Shown here in pieces: positions 9,076 through 17,205 of a stretch of 64,000 nt of DNA. Both the position numbers and the translations under genes were made by a program. A model generated the notes under the pieces. That model had not been told where the DNA came from. It searched no databases and saw only the letters and a program-made list of their open reading frames with translations. The DNA lies in NCBI RefSeq assembly GCF_004795855.1, contig NZ_CP039252.1, positions 310,001-374,000 of the forward strand. Direction: 5' to 3'. Numbering within the stretch: position 1 is the stretch's first letter; each line of letters starts with the position of its first letter. The DNA comes from Hydrogenophaga sp. PAMC20947. GTDB taxonomy: Bacteria; Pseudomonadota; Gammaproteobacteria; Burkholderiales; Burkholderiaceae_C.

Positions 9076-10056
9076 TCAGGGCTGGTTGTCGCTGGGTTGA
9101 CTCAAGGGCGGAGCCTGCGTCAGCCATTGCAATAGCAGGCCAGCGACAAATGCCAGGCCGTCGCCCAGCACGGTGGCCAGACGCATGGTCACGCTCAGGC
9201 CAATAGCTGTTCCAGTCCCGACCACGGAGCCCAGCAAGGCCACAACCAACGCTTCCCGAACGCCGAGTCCGCCCGGAGCTCCAGGGAGCAAGTAGCCGGC
9301 GATCCATGCGGAGGTGAACATCAGGGTGAAGGTCAGGATGTCGCCGGATTCGACGCCGAAGAGGTAAGTCGCCTGCAGCTTGAGCATCAAGCCAAAGACG
9401 AAGAAGCACAGGATGAAGCCGCCGGCCACGGCCACCGCGGTGTGAAAGCGAGGCAGAGCCACCAACTGGCCACTGCCCAACCGACGCGACAGGCCGGGCA
9501 GAAGGCGGTTGAGCATCCAGACCGCCACCCACGGACTGATGGCCACGGCAACGCCCAACACGGCCATCACGGGAGCGTCTGGAATCGGAACATCAAGAAT
9601 GTGTGAAGTATCCAAAAACAGCAGCAGGCCGGCCCCACCCATGCTCAGTCCGGTCGCGACCAGCCACAGGGTGGAAATAAGCATGGTGGTGATGGACACA
9701 CCGATCGGCACGCCAGCTGCGCTGGCCAGGGTCACCTGTCCGATGAGATGTCCCACGTTGCCCGGCAGGTATTTGGCGACTTGGGCCATGCCCACAATCC
9801 GGAAGGCTGTGGTGGGCGCCAGGTGTACGCCCTGGTCTTTCAGCAGAGCCATCCACATCAGGCCGCCGAAGATCAGGTTCACGAACATGCAAAGGATGGT
9901 CGCAGCCATGGCGAGCCACGCTCTGGCATCCCAGCGAATGGCCGGGATGCTTTCGAAGTACTTTCCAACCGCATCGAAAAAGTAGATCGCCGTGATCGCG
10001 ATGATGACCAATGAAGCCCACTTGAGCAGCCGCTTGGCTTGAGGTGAGCGGGTCAT
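9076..10056 (-). CDS. Lysylphosphatidylglycerol-synthase TM-region / YbhN-like flippase family protein
   Basis: 326 residues, nearly all hydrophobic, with eight or so TM helices and the family's GNVGHLIGQV and PGAPGGLGVREA motifs. This is the integral-membrane half of MprF-type proteins without the synthase domain, a form often found in polysaccharide and hopanoid loci. The transported substrate is unknown. It sits directly upstream of the acyltransferase gene. Confidence 0.8.
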   Translation of the reverse strand: MTRSPQAKRLLKWASLVIIAITAIYFFDAVGKYFESIPAIRWDARAWLAMAATILCMFVNLIFGGLMWMALLKDQGVHLAPTTAFRIVGMAQVAKYLPGNVGHLIGQVTLASAAGVPIGVSITTMLISTLWLVATGLSMGGAGLLLFLDTSHILDVPIPDAPVMAVLGVAVAISPWVAVWMLNRLLPGLSRRLGSGQLVALPRFHTAVAVAGGFILCFFVFGLMLKLQATYLFGVESGDILTFTLMFTSAWIAGYLLPGAPGGLGVREALVVALLGSVVGTGTAIGLSVTMRLATVLGDGLAFVAGLLLQWLTQAPPLSQPSDNQP

Positions 10057-10113
10057 GCTTCTGCTTCTGCTTTGGAGGTGTTACCTTTTGGCCAGAGTGT
10101 CGGGCTGTTCAAC

Positions 10114-10151
10114 GCACCCGCATGTTTTATGGAGTTGAAACAGGCGGGTGC
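10114..10151 (-). terminator. Hairpin between FAD oxidoreductase and flippase genes (contains 14-bp motif copy 2)
   Basis: GCACCCGCATGTTT (10114-10127) pairs with AAACAGGCGGGTGC (10138-10151) with one mismatch across a 10-nt loop. It lies between two minus-strand genes. No T run follows, so it may be an attenuator or operator rather than a terminator. The right arm is the exact reverse complement of 6837-6850. Confidence 0.45.
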
Positions 10152-10192
10152 ATATGGGGTACGACCTACTAGGGGCGCAACCTTTGGCGGCA

Positions 10193-11509
10193 TCAGGCAG
10201 GCTGACCGTTGATCAGGTCAGCAATACGCTTGCCCGCCATGATGCTGTGGTCCATGTTGTAGTACTGCCAATCCCCGAAGCGGCCACAGGGGTGCATGTC
10301 CAGGCTGACCATGTATTCGTGAATGATTTTGACGTTCTTTTCGTAGTCGAGGTCGTAAATCACGTAGGCAGGGTCAACCGTCAAAACGTCAGCGGCAAGA
10401 ATCTCGTCGTCCGGGCGGAGGATCTTGGCTTTGGTCAAGCCGTCGATCGTGGCTTGAATCAGCTCTTTGTCGGTTTGAACGCGCAAAGGGCGGTGCTCTG
10501 AGTACGAAATTTCACAACAGACCGAGCTGGTGCCTGGCGGGCAGGTCTTTTCAGACGTGTTGCGGGGGAAGCTGATGCGGTGAAAGATGAACTCTTCGGC
10601 CTCATGGAAGTACAGCCAGTGATACGGGCTGATGTCGGGGCGGTTGATGCCGATGTTGACGCATTTGATCTGGTTGAACTGCAGTCCTTTGATCGCGGCG
10701 GTAACGTGCTCGGGCACACCATCGATGAACTTGGGCAGGTGGGTCAGGGGCAGCGTGTACACCAGGTTCTCGTAGCCGACCACTTTGCCGGAAGCGAAAG
10801 ACACTTGTTTGCCGACGGGGTCAATCTTGGTGACCGTCTCGTTCAGATGGATGTTGGTGACCCCTTTGGCCAGTGCCACGGGAAGCGCTTCGATGGCTCC
10901 TTCAATAGGGTACCAGAACTCTTGGTTGAAGCCCGACATAGCGGTTTCGTCATGCAATGCTCCGCGCAGCACAGCTTCAAAATCAGGCTCTGGAACGCGG
11001 CGGTCGATCCAGCTGAAGTTCATGTATTTGGGGTCAATGGTCCAGATGCGCTCGGCATACGGGATCATCAGCTGTTCTGCGATCCCCTTGCCGAAGCGCC
11101 AGTACATCCACTCACGGTAGTTTTGTGGCTTGGGACGATCGGGGTTGCGCAATACGTCGACCAGACCGCTGAGACACTCGATGATGTCGGTAGCGGGTAA
11201 GCCATGCAGGTGGGCCTGGTATGGGAAGCGGGTGTAGAGGTCGTACTTGCCGTGGTAGATGTACGCCTTGCGTTTTTGGACGTGGAGGTTGTCCTTGAGC
11301 AGCGTGTGAATCAGCTGTGAGGCGTAAGGATCCACGGTGTACAGAATGTGCGGCGCGTAGTCGAACAGAAACCCATTGACATCTTCAGAGCGACAAAGTC
11401 CACCCACTTCATGGAGCATCTCGTACACGGCGTATTCACCCTTGAGGTGATAGCCGGTGCTGAGGCCTGTCAAGCCTGCGCCCAGGATGAGGTTTTTGGT
11501 TGTGTGCAT
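10193..11509 (-). CDS. FAD-dependent oxidoreductase of protoporphyrinogen-oxidase/UDP-galactopyranose-mutase-like type
   Basis: 438 residues. The N-terminal FAD-binding signature GAGLTGLS (10-17) is followed by the GG doublet region (HEVGGLCRS) and a C-terminal FAD contact around NMDHSIMAGKRIADL. Proteins of this group occur in O-antigen and exopolysaccharide loci, where the FAD acts on a nucleotide sugar or lipid-linked sugar. No signal peptide. The flanking genes favour the glycan role over haem synthesis. Confidence 0.75.
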   Translation of the reverse strand: MHTTKNLILGAGLTGLSTGYHLKGEYAVYEMLHEVGGLCRSEDVNGFLFDYAPHILYTVDPYASQLIHTLLKDNLHVQKRKAYIYHGKYDLYTRFPYQAHLHGLPATDIIECLSGLVDVLRNPDRPKPQNYREWMYWRFGKGIAEQLMIPYAERIWTIDPKYMNFSWIDRRVPEPDFEAVLRGALHDETAMSGFNQEFWYPIEGAIEALPVALAKGVTNIHLNETVTKIDPVGKQVSFASGKVVGYENLVYTLPLTHLPKFIDGVPEHVTAAIKGLQFNQIKCVNIGINRPDISPYHWLYFHEAEEFIFHRISFPRNTSEKTCPPGTSSVCCEISYSEHRPLRVQTDKELIQATIDGLTKAKILRPDDEILAADVLTVDPAYVIYDLDYEKNVKIIHEYMVSLDMHPCGRFGDWQYYNMDHSIMAGKRIADLINGQPA

Positions 11510-11927
11510 TTACGTCCTCTGAAAACTGAAAAATCGACTATTTTAGAGTGCTAGTGTCACCGGAACCCATAGCCCTTGGGGCCCATGGGTTCTTGCGACC
11601 TCGGTTTTGGCGGTGCGCCTGAAACGGGTTGTGCCTGGTTGGCTCTCGGGACAGCGCTTGTTTTCAACGTGAGCTGCCTTGTTTGGGTCGCATGAGGGCC
11701 GATAGCCGCTGGGCCCGCCCTCATTTCTTGGCGATTGACTCACGCGGATGCTCTTGGCATGTTCTCAAGAGCCCGTTGGCATGGGTGGATGCCGTCCGAA
11801 GCGACGCACATGCTGCCGGGTGCGATGCTTCAGAAATTCAATCGGAACGCTGCGCTCCTGGGCTGGGGTTGCCCCTAAACGCATGCGTTCATGGCGTGAG
11901 ACGTCGGGCAGGTGCCCGAGTCGCCGC
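11510..11927. other. Intergenic region, 418 bp
   Basis: This is the space between the GDSL-autotransporter gene (upstream on the minus strand) and the FAD oxidoreductase gene. No credible ORF was seen. It holds the hairpin at 11563-11592, and an AT-richer stretch just upstream of 11509 could carry the promoter. Confidence 0.5.
11563..11592 (-). terminator. Hairpin upstream of the FAD oxidoreductase gene
   Basis: GAACCCAT (11563-11570) pairs with ATGGGTTC (11585-11592); the loop itself can pair as GCCC/GGGC. It lies far downstream of the GDSL gene stop and just before the next gene's start, so terminator or 5'-UTR hairpin are both possible. Confidence 0.4.
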
Positions 11928-13751
11928 TCAGAAACTCAAGTTGGCTTGCAGCTGCACATTTTGAGTTGATTGGGGTTGCTCCAGCTCGAAGGAATACCCT
12001 GCACGGAATGTGATTCGCTTGGAAACATCCATTTTGGCGTTGAGCGCCAGTTGGGTGCGGGATATTTTTGCACGTTGAATGATCTCGGTAGACTGGGTGC
12101 CGCCTGCTTCGGTCATGCCAACCGTGATGCTGTCGCGATGAAGGCTTTGAAGGTGGTTGATGCCGCCGCCCAACTGCAACTTGCGTCCCCCCGAGAATTG
12201 GATGGGCGCAAAACCCACATCGAGTCCAATGCCGGCGAGCAGCTCATTGGCGCGGGTCCCGGCAAAAGTTACATCGGTGGTGTAGAGCGTGCTCAAGGTC
12301 GCGGGGTTGAGCGAAGTGCCCTGATAGGTCAGCGCCGCCCAAGGCGTGAATACCGAGTCGCTTGGCGAGCGCCAGTTGTATCGCAACTTGCTCTCCATCG
12401 ACCAGCCGGACGCTGATCGATTGTTGTCAATCTGCCGTGAAATCAGGTCGTCTGATCCATGTTGCGAAAAATCGTAATTGAGCTGGGAAAGCTGGGTGCT
12501 GACAAGGAAGTTGTCGATGGGCTGCATCCAGTAAGCACTTGCCGTGCGGGTGCTGTACCGCAGGCTGGTCCTGTCCTCAGAGCTTGCGATCAAGGTGCTT
12601 GCATTGCCTTGTGTCAAGGCGATGCCATAGGCCGCGGAGTTGGCCTTGTCTGTTTGATTGGGCGAGAAGTTGAACGCCAGCCCGCGAGGACCTTCGCGAA
12701 GTTTGTTGAGATCGGAGAAGGGTGCGAACACGACACCCTCCGATGAACGCTGGGCGCTGTCGCTTCGCTCGGTTCCCAGTGGAATCAAGCTGAAACCGGG
12801 TTGGTAGTTGCCCAGCTGCTGCTGCCGGAAACTCAGCAGGCCCGTATCAATATCGGAGTTCAGTTGACCCGCCGCGTCGCTGCCGGCGCTGACTGTGCTG
12901 GCCCATGTCCATGCCCGCGTCAAGTAGTGTTGATACACCCTGGAAATGAGCTCCATGCCCAAGCTGCCGTAGTGGAGGCTGTCAAAGTACAGCGAATCTA
13001 TGGCAGTGCGTTCTTTGTCTTCAGTTGTGACGTTCACAAAGCCGAATTTACCTGGATCGGCGTAGACGCGATCGAATACCGTTTGCAAATCGACGGCAAT
13101 GATGTTGGGATTTTCATTGGCAACGCCAGCAACAAAGCTGTTCCAGGCATTGACTTGTCCTTGGGTGGAATCAGCAACGCCCGGGTTGCGACTCCAATCG
13201 GTGATTTGCGTGACAAAAATGCGGTTGTTGCCATTGGCCGCACCCGATGCGAGCAATTGCGAGATGCCGTCGGTATAGCCCGCCTTTGCCGAGGCCAGAT
13301 TGTCCGTGCTGCCTAGGCGCCCGATGTCGTTGTAGCCCAAATAGACAACGGACAGGTCGCGTTCGGTGACCGGCGTGTTGGTGCTTTGCCAATTGGCAAT
13401 TTGTTGGGTAAACGACCGCACTTGGTCAGATGCAGCCGTTGCACCGCCGATTGCGTAAATTCGGGATTGCTCGACAGTTCCGTTGGCCTGAAGCGCCTGA
13501 GCCCAGTTGGTGATGCCTCGTGGTTCGGTGAAGTCTGGGTCGGTGTAGCTATCGCCATAGACGCGCATGACATTCACTTGCACCCCGTTGGCGGCCCCAT
13601 TTTTCGCAAACGGGTTCGATGCAGCCGCAGTCGTACCCGTTGAACCACTGCTGCTGGCACAACCCGCGAGGAACAGGGTGACGAGACTCAATGTACATGC
13701 CGCATACACAGGGCTGTAGCGGTGGTTGTCAGGCGTTGAGCTAGAGGTCAT
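11928..13751 (-). CDS. GDSL/SGNH esterase with autotransporter beta-barrel
   Basis: 607 residues. The N-terminus is a signal peptide with lipobox LAGC (Cys31). The SGNH domain follows: GDSY with Ser68, Asn141 in LGYND, Asp257 and His260 in FDSLHYG. The last third (about 330-607) alternates polar and hydrophobic strands and ends in Phe, as expected for an outer-membrane autotransporter barrel. It resembles EstA-type esterases, displayed on the cell surface and acting on ester bonds. The lipobox before an autotransporter passenger is unusual. Its place between polysaccharide genes suggests it could deacylate the surface glycan. Confidence 0.8.
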   Translation of the reverse strand: MTSSSTPDNHRYSPVYAACTLSLVTLFLAGCASSSGSTGTTAAASNPFAKNGAANGVQVNVMRVYGDSYTDPDFTEPRGITNWAQALQANGTVEQSRIYAIGGATAASDQVRSFTQQIANWQSTNTPVTERDLSVVYLGYNDIGRLGSTDNLASAKAGYTDGISQLLASGAANGNNRIFVTQITDWSRNPGVADSTQGQVNAWNSFVAGVANENPNIIAVDLQTVFDRVYADPGKFGFVNVTTEDKERTAIDSLYFDSLHYGSLGMELISRVYQHYLTRAWTWASTVSAGSDAAGQLNSDIDTGLLSFRQQQLGNYQPGFSLIPLGTERSDSAQRSSEGVVFAPFSDLNKLREGPRGLAFNFSPNQTDKANSAAYGIALTQGNASTLIASSEDRTSLRYSTRTASAYWMQPIDNFLVSTQLSQLNYDFSQHGSDDLISRQIDNNRSASGWSMESKLRYNWRSPSDSVFTPWAALTYQGTSLNPATLSTLYTTDVTFAGTRANELLAGIGLDVGFAPIQFSGGRKLQLGGGINHLQSLHRDSITVGMTEAGGTQSTEIIQRAKISRTQLALNAKMDVSKRITFRAGYSFELEQPQSTQNVQLQANLSF

Positions 13752-13795
13752 TGGGATTCTCGCGGAGTGCAGGGGTGGAAAGTGGGTGTTGATGC

Positions 13796-14962
13796 TTAGT
13801 CGCTGCCAAACAAATCTCGAGTGAAGATTTTATCTTGAACGTCTTCCAGTGCAGCGGTCATCCGGTTGGTGATGATGACATCGGACTCGGCTTTGAAGGT
13901 GTCCAGATCGTTGACCACGGGGGAGTGAAAGAACTCGGGCTCGTTCAAAGCCGGTTCGTGGATTATGACCCTGATGCCTTTGGCCTTGATCCGCTTCATG
14001 ATGCCTTGGATGCTCGAAGAACGGAAGTTGTCCGAGCCGGCTTTCATGATCAGGCGGTATACCCCTACCGTTTTGGGTTGCCTGCTCAGTATGCTGTCGG
14101 CGATGAAATCCTTGCGGGTGGTGTTGGACTGAACGATCGCCTGTATCAGGTTTTGGGGCACCGATTGGTAGTTGGCCAACATCTGCTTGGTGTCCTTGGG
14201 AAGGCAGTAGCCGCCGTAGCCAAAGGAGGGGTTGTTGTAGTGGTCCCCAATGCGCGGGTCAAGCCCCACCCCCTGGATGATCTGGCGTGAATTCAGCTCG
14301 TGGGCAGCCGCATAGGTGTCGAGTTCATTGAAGAAGGCTACGCGCATCGCGAGGTAGGTGTTCGAAAACAGCTTGATGGCTTCTGCCTCGGTCGAGCCGA
14401 CAAACAGAACGGGAATATCGGTTTTCCGCGCGCCGCCTTTGAGCAGTTCTGCAAAGACGTGGGCACGCTCTGACTGCTCGCCTACGATGATGCGTGAGGG
14501 ATACAGGTTGTCATGCAGGGCTTTGCCCTCTCGCAGGAACTCGGGTGAAAAAATCAGGTTTGCGCACCCTGTTTCGGCTCGGATCCGCTCGGTATACCCG
14601 ACGGGTACCGTGGACTTGATCACCATGACGGCAGTCGGGTTGATGGCCATCACATCCTGGATGACTGCTTCGACCGAGCTGGTGTTGAAGTAGTTGGTTT
14701 CTGTGTCGTAGTCGGTAGGCGTGGCAATGATCACATACTCGGCGCCCCGGTAGGCGTCGGCCTTGTCCAGGGTCGCACGAAGATTCAGCGAGGCATCTGC
14801 CAGGAAAGCTTCGATTTCAGGGTCAGCGATCGGGCTCTTGCGCTGATTGATCATCTCGACCTTATCGGGAATGATGTCCAGCGCCACCACTTCGTGGTGT
14901 TGCGAGAGCAGCACAGCATTGGACAAGCCCACATAGCCTGTGCCGGCAACTGCGATTTTCAT
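13796..14962 (-). CDS. ugd: UDP-glucose 6-dehydrogenase
   Basis: 388 residues, the same length as E. coli Ugd. The NAD-binding motif GTGYVGLS is at 7-14, the STVPVGYT segment follows, and the catalytic cysteine lies in GGYCLPKDT (near 248). It oxidises UDP-glucose to UDP-glucuronate in two NAD-dependent steps, supplying acidic sugars for surface polysaccharide. It is the first gene of the minus-strand run that continues with the autotransporter and FAD oxidoreductase. Confidence 0.92.
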   Translation of the reverse strand: MKIAVAGTGYVGLSNAVLLSQHHEVVALDIIPDKVEMINQRKSPIADPEIEAFLADASLNLRATLDKADAYRGAEYVIIATPTDYDTETNYFNTSSVEAVIQDVMAINPTAVMVIKSTVPVGYTERIRAETGCANLIFSPEFLREGKALHDNLYPSRIIVGEQSERAHVFAELLKGGARKTDIPVLFVGSTEAEAIKLFSNTYLAMRVAFFNELDTYAAAHELNSRQIIQGVGLDPRIGDHYNNPSFGYGGYCLPKDTKQMLANYQSVPQNLIQAIVQSNTTRKDFIADSILSRQPKTVGVYRLIMKAGSDNFRSSSIQGIMKRIKAKGIRVIIHEPALNEPEFFHSPVVNDLDTFKAESDVIITNRMTAALEDVQDKIFTRDLFGSD

Positions 14963-15300
14963 GTTGTTTTCCTTGCGTGGTCGAGATGTAATGCGCTCTT
15001 TTGCGTGTTGCCGATCTGGGTCAGGCTTGGGCGCACGGGGTCAACTGTTGGGTGAGCGCTGCGCCACGCCGTTGGACGGTGGAGCCTTGGCCGCCGCCGT
15101 GTGTCACCCTTGTGCGGCTGCGGGCGCCCAGCAGTCGCACAGGGGTGAGATTTTGCCATACCGCCAATGCGGGGTTGGTTACCTTCTTGTCACCTTGAGG
15201 CATCGGCTTCTTGAATAGTGAATTCTTTTGGATTATTTGTGGTGCTTTGGAAGCGCCTGGGTATGGCGTGATTCACCCCCGGGGCTCGGCCAGTTTGAGC
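14963..15300. other. Intergenic region, 338 bp, with one long imperfect dyad
   Basis: No gene recognised. TCACCCTTGTGCG and CGCACAGGGGTGA (about 15105-15150) form a 13-bp stem with one mismatch around a roughly 20-nt loop. It probably carries the promoter of the polysaccharide run, and may hold the terminator of the AEC-carrier run. Confidence 0.45.
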
Positions 15301-16221
15301 TTAGTTTCCCGCCAAGCCGCTGAGCACACCCAGCGCGAAGGGCAGGCTGACCATCCCGAGCAAGGTCGACAAAGTGACCAGCCCGGCCACGTAGGCGCCG
15401 TTGTAACCCATGCGCGCTGCCAGCACGTAGCAGCTGGACGCCGTGGGCACCGCCGAGAACAGGAGCAGGACGCTGGTTTGCGTGGTGTCCAGTTTGAACA
15501 GCATGGCCAGTCCCAGCGCCATGACCGGCATGGCCATGTGGCGAATGGCCAAAACCAGCACGCCCAGTGTTTTGGCGTCTTTGAGCGAACTGAACTGCAT
15601 GCCGGCACCGGCGGCCATGAGGCCCAGGGCCAGCGAAGCTTGCCCGATGCGGCTGACCGTTGGATCCAGCCAAGGCGGGATTTGCAGGCCCAGCAGGTTG
15701 GCCGTGAGGCCGGAAACCGTGCCGATGATCAGCGGGTTGCGGACCAGCTCCCGGGCAAAGCCTTTGTTGGCATGCCGCGCCATGGGCCAGACCGCCCCCA
15801 CGTTGAGCAGCGGGACGCAGACGCCAATCACCACGGAAATCAGCAGCAGGCCCTCGGGGCCAGCCACTTTGTTGGCCAGGGCCAGGGCGATGAACGAGTT
15901 GAATCGGAAGCCGATTTGTGCGCTGGCAGCGTGCAGGCGCACATCCAGGCGCTTACCGACCCAAGGCCAGTGCGGCAGCGAGTAGGCCAGTGCGATCCCC
16001 ATCAAGCACAGTGCCAGCCCCGCGCCCATCAGCGAGGAGGCCGTTGACAGATCCAGCGGGCTTTTCACGATTGAGTGAAACAGCAGCACCGGGAACATCA
16101 GAAAGTACACCAACCGCTCTACGGGTTCCCACACCTGGCGGTTGAGCGCGGTGAAGCGGCACAGCAGGTAGCCGATCAGGATCAGCGAAAAGTCTGGGAA
16201 GAGCAGTTGAGCGAAATTCAC
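15301..16221 (-). CDS. AEC-family (auxin efflux carrier) transporter
   Basis: 306 residues in about ten TM helices, starting at GTG 16221. The N-terminal half (FPDFSLILIGYLL...FLMFPVLLFHSI) and C-terminal half (PTASSCYVLAARMG) match the AEC superfamily of secondary carriers for small organic anions such as malate. It is last in a minus-strand run after the DUF1850 gene. Substrate not readable. Confidence 0.85.
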   Translation of the reverse strand: MNFAQLLFPDFSLILIGYLLCRFTALNRQVWEPVERLVYFLMFPVLLFHSIVKSPLDLSTASSLMGAGLALCLMGIALAYSLPHWPWVGKRLDVRLHAASAQIGFRFNSFIALALANKVAGPEGLLLISVVIGVCVPLLNVGAVWPMARHANKGFARELVRNPLIIGTVSGLTANLLGLQIPPWLDPTVSRIGQASLALGLMAAGAGMQFSSLKDAKTLGVLVLAIRHMAMPVMALGLAMLFKLDTTQTSVLLLFSAVPTASSCYVLAARMGYNGAYVAGLVTLSTLLGMVSLPFALGVLSGLAGN

Positions 16222-16284
16222 GGCTTGGAGCGTAACCGACGGCGCCAGGGCAAATGCCTGGCCGCTGTCTCGGGGGCGCTGGTC

Positions 16285-16701
16285 TCAAGGTTGATCGATG
16301 CAGGGTTCGAGCAGGGTGATGTCGCCGTCTGAGGGGAGCCATTGCCCCAGGGGTAGGCACTGGCCGGTTTGGCACCACTCGTAGTCGGCCGTGTAAATGG
16401 AGCGGGTCAACCGGAGACCTTTGGGAGACCAGGTGGTGGGCTGGTATTCGTACCATCCGTTGCGCAGCACGGCGTCATCGGGTGGCTCCATGCCCGCCGC
16501 TGAACCGCGCACCCGGGCTTTGAGGGCCTGAAGGATGGGGGTGGTTCCGTCGGGCGAAAGTTTGATCGCGTAGTCCTCTTCCCAGCGCACTTTTTCGATG
16601 GAGTGTGTCCAGGCGAGGGTAAAGCGCTGGGCGGGAACGAACACAGGCTGCGCCGAGACGCCGGCAGCAGCAAGGGAGAGGCAGACGCCAAGCAGACTCA
16701 T
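16285..16701 (-). CDS. DUF1850 protein, TAXI-TRAP associated
   Basis: 138 residues with an N-terminal signal peptide. The family hallmark is present as FTLAWTHSIEKVRWEEDY. DUF1850 genes characteristically accompany TAXI-type TRAP permeases, as here, and are presumed periplasmic accessory factors with no proven role. The gene begins 21 bp after the thioesterase stop. Confidence 0.8.
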   Translation of the reverse strand: MSLLGVCLSLAAAGVSAQPVFVPAQRFTLAWTHSIEKVRWEEDYAIKLSPDGTTPILQALKARVRGSAAGMEPPDDAVLRNGWYEYQPTTWSPKGLRLTRSIYTADYEWCQTGQCLPLGQWLPSDGDITLLEPCIDQP

Positions 16702-16722
16702 GCAGGGTGTGCCAACAGGGGC

Positions 16723-17196
16723 TTACTGGATGGCCGCATAGCGCTGCGCCATTTCCCGGCGCACTTCCTTGCGCATTTCGGCGGCGGCGTAGCGGCGGCG
16801 TTCGTCTGGGGAGAATGGGCGCAAGGACGGTACCGGGGTGGGTTTGCCGCTGTCGTCCGTGGCCACCATGGTGAAGAAACAGCTGTTGACGTGCCGCGTC
16901 TCCTGCGTGCGGATGTTTTCGGCAATCACCTTGATCCCCACCTCCATGGACGAGTTGCCCGTGTGGTTGACCGAGGCGAGAAAGGTCACCAGTTCGCCCA
17001 CATGGATGGGCTGGCGAAAGACCACCTGGTCGACACTCAAGGTGACGACGTAGGTGGTGGCATAGCGGCTGGCACAGGCATAGGCCACCTGATCCAGCAG
17101 CTTCAGGATGGTGCCACCGTGCACGTTGCCCGAAAAATTGGCGGTGTCAGGCGTCATCAGCACCGTCATGCTGAGCTGGTGGGCAGGGGTTTCCAT
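16723..17196 (-). CDS. Acyl-CoA thioesterase (hotdog fold, YciA-like)
   Basis: 157 residues. The hotdog signature NVHGGTILKLLDQVAY places the catalytic Asp on the central helix, and a second conserved strand (VTLSVDQVVFRQPI) completes the CoA pocket. It should hydrolyse acyl-CoA to free acid and CoA in the cytoplasm. It lies between the TAXI permease and its DUF1850 partner on the same strand. That position hints that the imported substrate is activated to a CoA ester, but this is inference. Confidence 0.85.
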   Translation of the reverse strand: METPAHQLSMTVLMTPDTANFSGNVHGGTILKLLDQVAYACASRYATTYVVTLSVDQVVFRQPIHVGELVTFLASVNHTGNSSMEVGIKVIAENIRTQETRHVNSCFFTMVATDDSGKPTPVPSLRPFSPDERRRYAAAEMRKEVRREMAQRYAAIQ

Positions 17197-17205
17197 GGGC
17201 AGGTG

